Assembly (NCBI GenBank): GCA_910585875.1
Contig: CAJUIK010000065.1
Location: forward strand, 1-10,478
Direction: 5' to 3'
DNA: 10,478 nt
Origin: an uncultured Eubacteriales bacterium
Lineage (GTDB): Bacteria; Bacillota; Clostridia; Oscillospirales; Butyricicoccaceae
Shown here one piece after another: positions 1 through 8,300 of this stretch (its first letter is position 1; each line of letters begins with the position of its first letter). The notes under the pieces are model-generated. The model saw only the letters and a program-made list of their open reading frames with translations, did not search any database and had not been told where the DNA came from. Made by a program: the position numbers and the translations under genes.

Positions 1-408
1 CTGTTGGGCGTCCACCAGGTTCATATCGATGTCCCGAGGGTTCTGCACCCCGGCCACCACCGCTTTTTTTGTGATTTCATTGAAAGTGACTCGCTTGGTT
101 TTGTCGTCCGGCAGGCGCAGCATCTCCTTCAAGTGCCAGGATATGGCTTCCCCTTCCCGATCCGGGTCGGTGGCCAGATAGATGAATTCGCTCTGATCCG
201 CCGCCTGCTTCAAATCTTCTATAATTTTATCCTTACCGTCAATGGGCTCATATTGAGGCGTAAAATCCCCTTCCAGATCCACGCCCATGGTTTTTCTGGG
301 CAAATCCCGCAAATGGCCCATGGAGGCTTTGACCACATAATCCGGGCCCAGATATTTTCCAATGGTCTTGGCCTTGGCAGGGGATTCTACAATCAATAGT
401 TTTGACAT
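1..408 (-). CDS. topA: DNA topoisomerase I, N-terminal part (cut by window edge)
   Basis: Type IA topoisomerase, which relaxes negative supercoils through a 5'-phosphotyrosine intermediate. Only the first 136 codons are in the window. The protein starts MSKLLIVESPAKAKTIGKYL, the classic TopA Toprim opening with the catalytic Glu in VESPAKAK. The second Toprim motif follows at about residues 79-93 as ATDPDREGEAISWHL, giving the metal-binding DxDxE. The 'VTFNEITKKAV' segment that begins the next domain is also present. The active-site Tyr, the rest of the gate domains and any zinc ribbons lie beyond base 1. The ATG at 408 is preceded by a strong GGAGGGA site about 5 nt away. Identity is nearly certain; completeness of the gene cannot be judged. 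Confidence 0.97.
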   Translation of the reverse strand, partial: MSKLLIVESPAKAKTIGKYLGPDYVVKASMGHLRDLPRKTMGVDLEGDFTPQYEPIDGKDKIIEDLKQAADQSEFIYLATDPDREGEAISWHLKEMLRLPDDKTKRVTFNEITKKAVVAGVQNPRDIDMNLVDAQQ

Positions 409-532
409 TCTCGTCCCTCCCGGTTTAGATCGATTCCCGGCAATGAAATTCCCGGCAATCCCTTCGCGCCTTCCGGCGCGTCCCATTTTATTCTTCTTGC
501 ATCTGCCGGCCTGACGGCCCAAGCCGAACGGC
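409..532 (-). other. topA leader with a GGAA-capped hairpin and a short direct repeat
   Basis: This gap of 124 nt separates the uncharacterised 122-residue gene from topA. It holds a perfect 6-bp stem (CGCGCC/GGCGCG, 465-480) closed by a GGAA loop of the GNRA type. Nearer to the gene, a 12-base sequence, ATTCCCGGCAAT on the plus strand, occurs twice with a 15-base period (433-444 and 448-459). No U-run follows the hairpin on the minus strand, so it is not an obvious intrinsic terminator, and topA may be read through from upstream. I see no convincing -35/-10 pair, although a TAAAAT at about 485-490 could be a weak -10. Confidence 0.4.
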
Positions 533-901
533 TTACCTGTCTGTCCAGGAATCAAATCTCGTTGAAATTTGGGGGTCGTAGAGAGGACAGCCGAACTCAA
601 TCAAAAGATCCGTCAGAGCGTTCATGTCCGCCGCTTGCATCCCATAACAATCAAATCTCACCGTTTGCGGGGTCGTATCAATCTGAAACGCCCCGCGTCC
701 TGGTTTTTCAAAATCCCTTCCCTGGTTTCGGACAGTCCAACCGGAAAATGCGGCGGCGACCTTCTCCAAAATCTCGCCGATCGGAAGGGGTTCCAGCTCT
801 TCCATCAGCGCGCCGCCGCAACATACCGTTTGATATACCGCGCTATGGTCGTCGCGGGCGGCGTTTTCCTTGTATCTCCAAAAATTCAAATCCACGCTCA
901 T
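533..901 (-). CDS. uncharacterised 122-residue protein between dprA and topA
   Basis: I do not recognise a named family. The reading is supported by an AAGGGGAA ribosome site about 8 nt before the ATG at 901 and by protein-like composition. The product is small, acidic and probably cytosolic, with no signal peptide or membrane segment. Visible features are an aromatic start (MSVDLNFWRYK), a Cys-Cys pair at 27-28, a helical stretch at about 40-53 (IGEILEKVAAAFSGW), a beta-like 'FQIDTTPQTVRFDCYGM' segment at about 72-88, a helix at 91-102 and a C-terminal 'FGCPLYDPQISTRFD' at about 103-117. The four Cys (27, 28, 85, 105) could be structural or bind metal, but nothing proves it. The alternating strand/helix pattern fits a compact alpha/beta fold. 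It has its own likely promoter just upstream and is not obviously functionally linked to dprA or topA. Confidence 0.8.
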   Translation of the reverse strand: MSVDLNFWRYKENAARDDHSAVYQTVCCGGALMEELEPLPIGEILEKVAAAFSGWTVRNQGRDFEKPGRGAFQIDTTPQTVRFDCYGMQAADMNALTDLLIEFGCPLYDPQISTRFDSWTDR

Positions 902-963
902 CGCAAATTCCCCTTTTCAAACATCCAAAGAGCGGCCGCTTCGTCTGCGGCTCCCGAGAACCG

Positions 964-980
964 GCCGTCGATTATACCAT
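964..980 (-). promoter_or_regulatory. extended -10 promoter for the 122-residue gene
   Basis: On the minus strand TGGTATAAT (979-971) is a perfect extended -10 (TG-n-TATAAT). It lies 12 bases after the dprA stop and puts the start of transcription near 964, leaving a leader of about 60 nt before the ATG at 901. No good -35 lies at 17 bp. A TTGAAA lies at 22 bp, too far for normal spacing, which is compatible with dependence on the extended -10. It would let this gene, and perhaps topA, be expressed apart from the ktr-dprA operon. Confidence 0.55.
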
Positions 981-990
981 ACCACGGTTT

Positions 991-2166
991 TTATAGAATT
1001 TCAAAATATTTTGCGCCGCAATCTTTGACAATCCCTTTGATCTGCATCATAGTCAGGCTGGCCAGGGCCTGAGCGGCGGGCAGGCCGGTCCGCTGACAAA
1101 TCAAGTCGATATGGGTTCTGCCCTGGATGGCTTGGGCCACGGCGGTTTCCCGAGGCGTCAGCGCCGCCAGCCGCCGGGGGCTCAGGGGCGCGGCGGGCGC
1201 CGGCCCGTCTCCAAGGGTCGGCGTTTCCTGCCGCCGGGCTCGCTCAGCGGCTTTGGACGGGGCCTCTTCCGCCAGCCCCACGGCCAGCTCAGGGAACCGG
1301 CCGGCGTATTCCTGGCAGATCTGCACTGGGTCGCTGCACAAGGCGGCGCCGCCCGCCCGGATCAGCTCGTTGCATCCCTCGCATTCCGGCCTGTCGATGT
1401 CGCCGGGGACGGCGAAAACGTCCCTCCCCTGTTCCAAAGCGGCGGAAGCAGTGATCAGCGACCCGCTGCGGCGGGCGGCTTCGACCACTAAGGTTCCCAA
1501 TGTCAAGCCCGAAATAATCCGGTTCCGCTGGGGGAAGTATCCCGGATGGCCCGGCGCGCCGGGGGCATATTCGCTGATCGCCGCCCCTTGTTCCAAGATC
1601 TGGCGTAGCAGGCCGTTGTGGCTGGCCGGATAACACTTGTCGATGGCGACGCCGAAGACCGCCACTGTGGGGCTGGGCCCGGCCAAAGCGCCCCGGTGGG
1701 CGGCGCCGTCGACGCCGTAGGCCATGCCCGAAACGATGATAAAGCCGTGGGCAGAAAGCACGTGGGCAAAGCGGCGGGCGGTTTCCAGCCCCCGGTCGCC
1801 GGCCTGCCGCCGGCCCACGACGGCCAGCGACAGACGGTTTGCAAAATCCGGCAAAGCCCCCCGGACATAGAGGACCGCCGGCGGGTCGTAAATCTCCCGC
1901 AGAGGCTGTGGATATCGCGGGTCCTCATAGCCGTAAACCTGAATACTCCCCCTGCCGCATTGCTCCAGCAGCCGCTTGGGCCCGTCCAGAGAGCGGTCCC
2001 GCAGGGGCGCCAGCTCCGCCCGGGTGAAAAAGGAGGGCCCTTCCCCCGCCTCCACCGCCCGGTAAACGCCCTCTGCCGAGCCAAAATGCCGGCGGGCCTC
2101 CAAAATCCGCCGGGCGGAAAGGCGCCCAGTTTCTCGGAGCCAGAGATCAAACAGTACGTCGGCCAT
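991..2166 (-). CDS. dprA: DNA processing protein DprA (Smf)
   Basis: DprA binds incoming single-stranded DNA and loads RecA during natural transformation; many non-competent bacteria also keep it. The 391-residue length fits the three-part form: an N-terminal helical/SAM-like region (1-75), the Rossmann-like core (about 80-290) and a C-terminal winged-helix DprA domain (about 335-391) after an Ala/Pro-rich linker. Core signatures are SGMAYGVDGAAHRGAL (146-161), FPQRNRIISGL (211-221), VVEAARRSGSLITA (227-240) and EQGRDVFAVPG (245-255). Several usually conserved positions differ: the 'VGSR..T.YG' motif reads VGRRQAGDRG (117-126), 'SGLARGID' has Tyr in place of Arg, and 'GSN.LIR' reads GCNELIR. 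The start at 2166 follows AAGGAGGG at good spacing. It lies 27 nt after the RNA methyltransferase gene, so it is probably co-transcribed with it. Confidence 0.95.
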   Translation of the reverse strand: MADVLFDLWLRETGRLSARRILEARRHFGSAEGVYRAVEAGEGPSFFTRAELAPLRDRSLDGPKRLLEQCGRGSIQVYGYEDPRYPQPLREIYDPPAVLYVRGALPDFANRLSLAVVGRRQAGDRGLETARRFAHVLSAHGFIIVSGMAYGVDGAAHRGALAGPSPTVAVFGVAIDKCYPASHNGLLRQILEQGAAISEYAPGAPGHPGYFPQRNRIISGLTLGTLVVEAARRSGSLITASAALEQGRDVFAVPGDIDRPECEGCNELIRAGGAALCSDPVQICQEYAGRFPELAVGLAEEAPSKAAERARRQETPTLGDGPAPAAPLSPRRLAALTPRETAVAQAIQGRTHIDLICQRTGLPAAQALASLTMMQIKGIVKDCGAKYFEIL

Positions 2167-2193
2167 AGCCGGCCCTCCTTTCGCCCGCCGTTT

Positions 2194-2961
2194 CTAACGG
2201 CCTCGCCGCATTTCCCACATCAGCAGGGCGGCGGCCACGCTGGCGTTCAGCGATTCTGCCCCCTGGATAGGAATGATCACCTGCCCCGCGCTGCGGCGCA
2301 GCAGCGCCGGGCTGACGCCCCGGGCCTCGTTGCCCACCGCCGCCGCCGCCCCTTTCAGATCCACCCGGCGCACGTCCTGGGCCTGAGGGCTCAGGGCCGC
2401 GGCATAAAGGGGCGTCCCCTGGCGGTCCAGCGCGTCAAAAATCGCCTCTGCCGGCGCGCGATATAACTTGGCCCGGAAAATTGAGCCCATGGTGGAGCGG
2501 ATGGTTTTGGGGTTGTACAGCTCCACGCAGCCCTCCGTCATAACCAAGGGCACGTCGAAGGCCTCCGCCGTGCGCACAGCGGCGCCCAGGTTGCCCGGAT
2601 CCCGCAGATCCTCTAAAACCAGACACTCCCCCGGAGGCGGCGACTGGGGCAGCTCCCGCATCCGGCAGACAAAGAGCAGCCCCTGGGGGGTTTCTACCCC
2701 GCTCATCTGCTCCATCAGCCGCCGGGGCGCCAAGTAGGCGTCGGGCCCCCAATCCCGCCGCCGCTCCTCCGGAAACTCCTGGCTGACGAATATCTGCTCC
2801 ACCTGGACGTCGCAGGCCAGGGCTTCGTTCAGCAGCTTTTCCCCCTCGCAGCAGAAAAGCCCCTCTTTTTCCCGCTGGCGCTTGCCGCTTTGCAGCTTGA
2901 TAACCCGGCGGATTTTGGGGTTGTCCCGGCTTGTAATCAGTTCCATGGCTTTCCCGCTCAT
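2194..2961 (-). CDS. SpoU/TrmH-family RNA 2'-O-ribose methyltransferase
   Basis: SAM-dependent SPOUT (trefoil knot) methyltransferase for the 2'-OH of an rRNA or tRNA nucleotide. The protein is 255 residues. The N-terminal substrate-binding part (about 6-100) opens 'MELITSRDNPKIRRV', the usual start of this family. The catalytic domain shows the three SpoU motifs: motif 1 DPGNLGAAVRTAEAF (121-135), with the RNA-contacting Asn and Arg; motif 2 NPKTIRSTMGSIFR (150-163); and motif 3 GNEARGVS with IPIQGAESLNASVAAA (210-245), which forms the SAM-binding knot. The target nucleotide cannot be told from sequence. The start is taken at 2961, where the ATG overlaps the ktrA stop (ATGA) and suggests translational coupling. 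A second ATG at 2946, giving 250 residues and a more typical family start, is equally possible; both have only weak ribosome sites. Confidence 0.9.
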   Translation of the reverse strand: MSGKAMELITSRDNPKIRRVIKLQSGKRQREKEGLFCCEGEKLLNEALACDVQVEQIFVSQEFPEERRRDWGPDAYLAPRRLMEQMSGVETPQGLLFVCRMRELPQSPPPGECLVLEDLRDPGNLGAAVRTAEAFDVPLVMTEGCVELYNPKTIRSTMGSIFRAKLYRAPAEAIFDALDRQGTPLYAAALSPQAQDVRRVDLKGAAAAVGNEARGVSPALLRRSAGQVIIPIQGAESLNASVAAALLMWEMRRGR

Positions 2962-3605
2962 TTCAGCTCTTTGATATCGTCGTTGGCGCCGATGACCACC
3001 AAAGTATCCCCCCGGCGCACCATATAATCCGGCCCGGGCGACACATGGATCTGCCCGCCGCCGCCGGTTTTCACCGCCAGGATATTGACGCCGTATTTGG
3101 CCCGCACATCCAGCTGGCGGATGGTTTTGCCCGCCCATCTGTCGGGGGCGGCGGCTTCGGCGATGCTGTAATCCTCCGATAAATCGATATAATCCACAAT
3201 GTTTTTGGCGCTGATGGTCTGGGCGAACCGGGCGCCCATATCCGACTCGGGGAACACAATGCGATCCGCCCCGATGCGCCGGAGCACCTTGACGTGCAGG
3301 TCGTCCGCCGCTTTGGCCACGACATGGCGGACCCCCAGCTCTTTGAGCATCAGGGTAATCAGGATATTATCCTGAATATTGCCGGCAAAGGCCACCGCCA
3401 CATGGTCAAAATTCCGCAGCCCCAAGGAGATCAGCGTCTGCTCGTCCCTGGCGTCTGCCGCCACGGCGTGGCTGACGCTGTCCGCCACCCGGCGGCAGAT
3501 CTCCTCGTCCTTGTCCACCGCCAGCACCTCGTGGCCCAGCCGGTATAATTCTCGGGCCAGCGTCATGCCGAAGCGGCCCATTCCAATCACAGCAAATGAT
3601 TCCAT
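2958..3605 (-). CDS. ktrA: Ktr potassium uptake system regulatory subunit KtrA (TrkA/RCK family)
   Basis: Cytoplasmic gating ring subunit that binds nucleotides and controls the KtrB membrane channel-transporter. The 215-residue length is that of KtrA/KtrC, one RCK unit, rather than the double-length TrkA of enterobacteria. The RCK_N Rossmann fold occupies about 1-125, with GMGRFG at 8-13 and an acidic residue (Asp31 in 'LAVDKDEE') at the end of strand 2 for the ribose. RCK_C occupies about 138-215 ('IDLSEDYSIAE' to the end). In Bacillota the RCK_C of KtrA proteins is a known c-di-AMP site, which is only an inference here. The ATG at 3605 follows AGGAGG at 6 nt, 12 nt after the ktrB stop. Its own stop overlaps the next start by 4 nt. 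Confidence 0.95.
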   Translation of the reverse strand: MESFAVIGMGRFGMTLARELYRLGHEVLAVDKDEEICRRVADSVSHAVAADARDEQTLISLGLRNFDHVAVAFAGNIQDNILITLMLKELGVRHVVAKAADDLHVKVLRRIGADRIVFPESDMGARFAQTISAKNIVDYIDLSEDYSIAEAAAPDRWAGKTIRQLDVRAKYGVNILAVKTGGGGQIHVSPGPDYMVRRGDTLVVIGANDDIKELK

Positions 3606-3617
3606 GGCTTCCTCCTG

Positions 3618-5012
3618 TTATCCGATGATCACCCGGGCCTCGGGATAGCGGACGCCCCGGTCCCCGCCCTGCCGGGCCATGGCGGCCATGCCGATGGTGA
3701 TAACCCCCACCCGGCCCAAGAACATCAGCCCCGCCAGCATCAGCAGCGAGGGGGCGGAAAGAGAGGGCGTCAGCCCCAACGTCAGCCCGGAAGTGCCGAA
3801 GGCCGACACACATTCAAACAAAGCCTCGCTCAGGCCCGTCCCGTCCGCGATGGCCAGGAAAAAGGAGCCCGCCGACACGAACACGATGCCGAAAACGAAC
3901 ACAGACAGGGCGTCCATCACCAGCTTGTGCGGGATTCGCCGGCCGTCCACCGTGGTCTGGTAAGAGCCCCGCAGAGCGGAAAGGGCCGCCGTCAGCAAAA
4001 CGGCCAGCGTCACAGTTTTGACGCCTCCCGCCGTACTGCCCGGGGAGCCGCCGATGAACATCAGCCCCACCGTCATGGCCTTGGAGGGGCCGGTCAAAGC
4101 GGCCTGATCCAATTGGGCGAAGCCCGCCGTCCGGGTGGTAGCCGATTGAAACAGGGCGCTCAGCGCTTTTTTCCCAAAGCTCATGGGCCCCAGGGTATCC
4201 GGGTTGTTGTATTCCGCCGCCAAAAAGAACAGGGCGCCGCCGGCCAGCAGCAGCCCAGTGGACCACAGCACGATTTTGGTGTGGGTCTGCAAGCGCCGCC
4301 GGCCGTCGTCCTTGCCGCCGTACAAATCGCCCCACACAAAAAAGCCCAGGCCGCCCATGACGATCAAGGCCGTCAGCGTCAGCGTCACCGCAAAATCCCC
4401 GGTATAGGCGCCCAGGGAGCGAAAGGCGCCTTGATCCCCCAGCATATCGAAGCCGGCGTTGCAAAAGGCGGACACTGCGTGAAAAATCCCCCGCTCCAAG
4501 CCGCCCCAAAAGCCGTAATCCCGGGCGAAGCGGATCCAGAGAATCAGCGCCCCCGCCCCCTCGAAGGCCAGGGAGCCAAACAGCACCCGCCGGGCCAGCC
4601 GCACCAGGCCGGAAAGGCCGTCCATATTCAGCGAAGCCCCCAGCAAACGCCGCTGCCGCAGGGAGATGCGGCGGCGCAACAGCATGGCCAGGCCGGCTGC
4701 CAGCGTCATAAAGCCCAAGCCGCCCACCTGAATCATAGCCAATATCACCCAGCGGCCGAAGGGGCTCCAAAAGAGATAGGTGTCCTCCACCACCAAGCCG
4801 GTGACGCAGGTGGCCGAGGTGGCGGTAAACAGCGCCGTAATCACCCCGGCGCTTTCGCCCGATTGGGTGGCGGCGGGCAAACACAACAGGGCCGTTCCCA
4901 GCAGGATGACCAAGGCGAAGCCCGCCGCCATCACCCGCACCGGCGCAGCCCGGCCCAAGGGGCTTCTCGGCCCGCGGCGTAGCCCCCGCCGGATTTTATA
5001 CGATAGTTTCAA
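3618..5012 (-). CDS. ktrB: Ktr potassium uptake membrane subunit KtrB (TrkH family)
   Basis: Integral membrane K+ translocating subunit of the superfamily of K+ transporters, with four M1-P-M2 repeats in one chain. The filter glycines are visible in all four pore loops: TSATCVTG (Gly72), SAFCNAG (Gly187), ATTRTAG (Gly297) and SAFGTSG (Gly409). The flexible gate region in the third repeat is present as GGSPGSTAGG (321-330). The 464-residue length and hydrophobic profile match KtrB/KtrD rather than the longer TrkH. The Arg-rich N-terminus (1-27) is cytoplasmic. The start is a TTG at 5012-5010, chosen because GAGGGG lies 6 nt upstream and because the next ATG (Met28) would remove the basic leader and has no better site. 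It is the first gene of the apparent ktrB-ktrA-methyltransferase-dprA operon. Confidence 0.95.
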   Translation of the reverse strand: MKLSYKIRRGLRRGPRSPLGRAAPVRVMAAGFALVILLGTALLCLPAATQSGESAGVITALFTATSATCVTGLVVEDTYLFWSPFGRWVILAMIQVGGLGFMTLAAGLAMLLRRRISLRQRRLLGASLNMDGLSGLVRLARRVLFGSLAFEGAGALILWIRFARDYGFWGGLERGIFHAVSAFCNAGFDMLGDQGAFRSLGAYTGDFAVTLTLTALIVMGGLGFFVWGDLYGGKDDGRRRLQTHTKIVLWSTGLLLAGGALFFLAAEYNNPDTLGPMSFGKKALSALFQSATTRTAGFAQLDQAALTGPSKAMTVGLMFIGGSPGSTAGGVKTVTLAVLLTAALSALRGSYQTTVDGRRIPHKLVMDALSVFVFGIVFVSAGSFFLAIADGTGLSEALFECVSAFGTSGLTLGLTPSLSAPSLLMLAGLMFLGRVGVITIGMAAMARQGGDRGVRYPEARVIIG

Positions 5013-5158
5013 CTCTTTCCCCTCGGTTTCCGCAATCAGCCGACCCCGGCAAAAGCCGCCGCGGCCTCTCGCGGCCGCGCCTTTTCTCTGTTTGCCGGAA
5101 GGTTCGCCTTGCGAACAGATTTCAGACGGTTCCGCAGTCTTCCAAAACCGTCGACGTA
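5013..5158 (-). promoter_or_regulatory. structured 5' leader of ktrB
   Basis: The leader is about 145 nt from the predicted transcription start to the TTG. It shows three successive inverted repeats on the minus strand: GACGGTT/AACCGTC (5146-5152 with 5125-5131); GTTCGC/GCGAAC (5111-5116 with 5102-5107, 3-nt loop); and a two-tier hairpin with outer arms CCGGCAAA/TTTGCCGG (5091-5098 with 5046-5053) and inner arms CGCGGCC/GGCCGCG (5073-5079 with 5060-5066). The base CGGTTT (5150-5145) could also pair with AAACCG just before the ribosome site (5029-5024). I looked for the ydaO c-di-AMP riboswitch common before Ktr genes and did not find its conserved segments. Function is unknown. Confidence 0.45.
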
Positions 5159-5163
5159 AGGTG

Positions 5164-5192
5164 AGTATAGCATACCCCTATCTGCATTTCAA
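5164..5192 (-). promoter_or_regulatory. sigma-A type promoter of the ktrB operon
   Basis: On the minus strand TTGAAA (5192-5187) and TATACT (5169-5164) are separated by exactly 17 bp, and a TG one base before the -10 makes it an extended -10. The expected transcription start is near 5158. A short inverted repeat, TCCAG-gag-CTGGA (5198-5210), lies just upstream of the -35 and could be an operator or chance. The promoter sits downstream of the terminator of the surface protein gene, so the operon is probably an independent unit. Confidence 0.8.
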
Positions 5193-5290
5193 GTGAGTCC
5201 AGGAGCTGGATTTACATTTATTTAACATTCGACGCAGGGCCCAGGGAGGCGACGCGGCCGACGTTTTTTCCAAGAGAATCAGCGCCCACG

Positions 5291-5334
5291 TCAAAGAGCC
5301 GGCCCCCAGCGGACGCCAGGGGCCGGCCTTTTGG
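5291..5334 (-). terminator. GC-rich hairpin terminator after the surface protein gene
   Basis: The arms GCCGGCCCC (5327-5319 on the minus strand) and GGGGCCGGC (5306-5298) form a perfect 9-bp stem with a 12-nt loop. It is followed by TCTTTGA and preceded by CCAAAAG. It lies about 45 nt past the TAA of the surface protein gene and ahead of the ktrB promoter. The U-run is short and broken, so efficiency is uncertain. The A/T flanks on both sides mean it could work in both directions. The remaining sequence from here to the ktrB promoter (about 5210-5290) shows nothing I can interpret. Confidence 0.7.
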
Positions 5335-5371
5335 CTCAATGTTTGGTTTTCCCTTTTACAGGAAGAATCGC

Positions 5372-8300
5372 TTATTCAGCGTCCCGCTTTTTGCCGCCCA
5401 GGCCGGCGAAGGCCATGCCGGCGCCGGAGAGCAGGGTCAGCAGAGCCCAGGCGGCGGTAGCGTCGCCTGTTTTGGGCACGTCTGACAGGGGCGCGTCCTC
5501 CTCGGGAATCTCGATTTCGGGCTCTTCAGGTTCTCCGGGCATATCGGCCAGGGGAACCTCGGGATCCTCCAACTCGATTACCTCGTCCGGGGTCTTGGGC
5601 AGGTCTGCCTCGGGGGCCTCCGGGTCGGGCAGGTTGGTCAGAGGCACGTCTTCCTCCGGAATATCCTCGTCCGGAGTGTCGGGCGTCGTGGGAACGGGAT
5701 CGTCGTCCTCGTCATCGTCGTCCCCGCCTGTGGGAGGCGTGGGAGGAGTGGGATCGTCGTCTCCGCCGCCGGTCGTGCGGTCATACCGCAGGGTGATAAC
5801 GCCCTCGGCGTCTTCCGTCAGCGTGATGCTTTCCGGGCTGGCGGAGGTATAGGAATAGGAATTGCCGCCGGCCGTCGGCTTCTTTTCAATGCTTTCGGCC
5901 TTCACCTCGTCGCCCGCTTTGCCTGTGGCGCCCTCCCGCAGAGTCAGGCTGTCGTTCCGGGTTCCGTTCGTCCAATATTCGTGAACTACGGTATACTCGA
6001 CTTCCTTGGCTTCGGGGTTTTCGGGCTCGGAATTCTTGTTGAAATACAGCTTCAGGACAGTTCCGCTTTCAGCCAGCGTCTCGGACAAGACATTCCCCTC
6101 ATAGCCTTCCGCAAAGGTATAGCCCTCGACAATCTTGTCGGCATCTGTGACAGAAACCTCCTCGCCGACCTTGCCGGAACGGTTTGTTCCCTTGAAAGGC
6201 ACATCCTGGCCGACCACATACCAATTCACGGTATACTGGGCCTCGGCAGGCTGGGGCTGTTCGGGCTCAGAGTCCTTATTGAAATACAGCTTTAGGATCA
6301 GGACTTCATCCTTAGAAAGCGTTCCATCCAGAATGTTGCCGCTGTTGTCGGCGTCGAAGGTATAGCCCTCGATAACCTTGTCAGCGTCGGTAACCTGGAC
6401 TTCTGTCCCAACTTTTTCAGGGCCGCGGATTTCGTCGTCCTTCAGCTTGTCGCCGGTGTCCTTCTCCAGCCACTGCACCAGGTAACGAACCCGGATAGAC
6501 TCGGGGTCTATCGGCGTGCTGGGCGTCGCCGTCTTGGTCCAAACGCCGGTAATCTCCACGTTCTTGGCAGGCATTGTGAACGCGCCCTCGTTGACATCTT
6601 CAGGAACATTCCAACCGGAGAATTCATAGGTTTCTCCGCCAACGGTAACGACGCTCTCGTTGGTATACGCAGTATCCACAACGACAGTAGCGCCCTTCAA
6701 GTATTTGGCTTTCCCAGGCGCCGTCTCAGTCGCCTCGGAGGGCAAACCGGTCCAGCTGTAGGTCACCGAATACTTCCGGGGCAGTTCGCCCTCGGCAGAG
6801 GAATCGCCGGTCGTGCCGCCAGCCGTAGAGGTATCCTTATCCGTCACATCAGGCTCGTCGCCCACAGGCATAACCGTCGTGCGGAACGCCGCGACAACAG
6901 CCTTGGACATGGGATTTGAATCTGTTGGAGCCTTACTCCAGGAAGCGCCCAGAGCCTCGTTATCCAGCTTCACCTTCACGGCGACTTCGTCGTTCAGGTT
7001 TTCAATCTCAACGGTGTAAGTCAGCTTGACAGTCTGCCCGTCAGCGAAAGTCTCGCCGCGTTCCAGCAGCTGGAGCACATGGGTCAGCTCGTTCGCGCCG
7101 CCGCTCATGGGAGCGATGACTCTGCCGTCGACCTTCCAGTCCTTAAAGGTCAGCTTCACGCTGGGCTCGCCTACGTCGCTCGGGTTGACTTTGGTCAGAG
7201 TAGGGTCATCCATCACGTCGGTCAGCCGCAGGCCATAAATATCATAGCCGCTCAAGTTGGTGATGTCCACGGTATAATTCACAGAGGCGTTGCCAGTATC
7301 CTGGTTAACCTTGAAACCGTCGTTCTCCTTGACAACCTTGATCTTGGGCGTCGGCGGCGTGGGTTCTTCCTTCTCAGGACACTTCACACAGAAAGTAACC
7401 GGGCCAATGAATCCTTTGGGCAGCTCCCACTGGTTTTTCTCAGCGTTCCATTTGAATACAACCGTCTTGTCTTGCTCGCCCTCGACCAGAGTGTGCTTGG
7501 TTTCGTCGCTTGTCGTATTCTTCAAACCGTTGTATGCGTCGCAGAACTCCTGCGCATGGAAAATCACTTCGCAGGTATATCCGCTGCCGCTGTTTTGAAC
7601 CTCTCCGATTGTAATGCGGTCTTCGCGGCCTTCCTTATAAGCCTCAAAGTATCCGGGCTGATGCCGTTCAGGCTGGCAGTTCACCACAACCGCGCTCTTG
7701 AGGTCTCCCTTGATCCGCTCGTCTACCTCGTCGGGAGTGGGAGGCGTGGGATTGCTGTCTTCCTCTTCTATTGCCTCTACCGTGGTGTTGCCGCTGGCGC
7801 TGCCGGTTTCCCACTTGACTTTGGCTTCATTGTAAATCTCGCCGGCTTCTTTGGCTTTGACCCAGACCAGAACCTGCTTGGAACCATAAGCGGGAACGGT
7901 GATATTCTCCCAAGTAACGGTGTGGGTCGCTTTGTCGTACACGCCATGGTCGTTCGCGTTCTCGGAAAGCTTTGAAAATTCCAGCTCCTTGGCCAGCTTG
8001 TCGGTGACCTTGACAACCACAGGAAAGTCGTTATCATTCGTCACCTCGATGGTGTACTTGAATTCCTCGCCCACAAAGGGGTGTTCCTTGCTGGGCGTTT
8101 TGGTGACAGTTATCTTCGTGTCGTCGATAACGTCATTCTTCTCATACCGCAAGGTGATGACGTTCGCAGCAGCGCTGGAAACCAGAGTGATCTGCTCAGG
8201 CTTGCTGCTCTTGTACTCGAACTGAACGTCTTTACCGTCAACCTTGTAGGTATTCCAATTCGGGTTGTTTTTCACGAGCGTATCGCCCACAATCGTGTCG

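Noticed and set aside
2962..3138. N-terminal extension of the RNA methyltransferase
   Set aside because: The frame stays open upstream but overlaps ktrA coding sequence in another frame; the family-type start is at 2961 or 2946.
3927..4982. Plus-strand open frame of 351 codons opposite ktrB
   Set aside because: The opposite strand encodes KtrB with all four filter motifs. The plus-strand product is Gln/His/Ala/Gly-rich without any recognisable domain.
5013..5158. ydaO-type c-di-AMP riboswitch before ktrB
   Set aside because: Expected from context, but the conserved GGGGAACC, GGGUGAA and GCAGGGU-like segments are not present in the right order.
5240..5272. GC-rich stretch followed by a T6 run on the plus strand as a terminator
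   Set aside because: No matching inverted repeat precedes the T-run, and there is no plus-strand gene to end.
5576..5605. LPKTP at about residue 1492 as the sortase site
   Set aside because: It lacks the Gly and any following membrane helix; VPKTG near the C-terminus has both.
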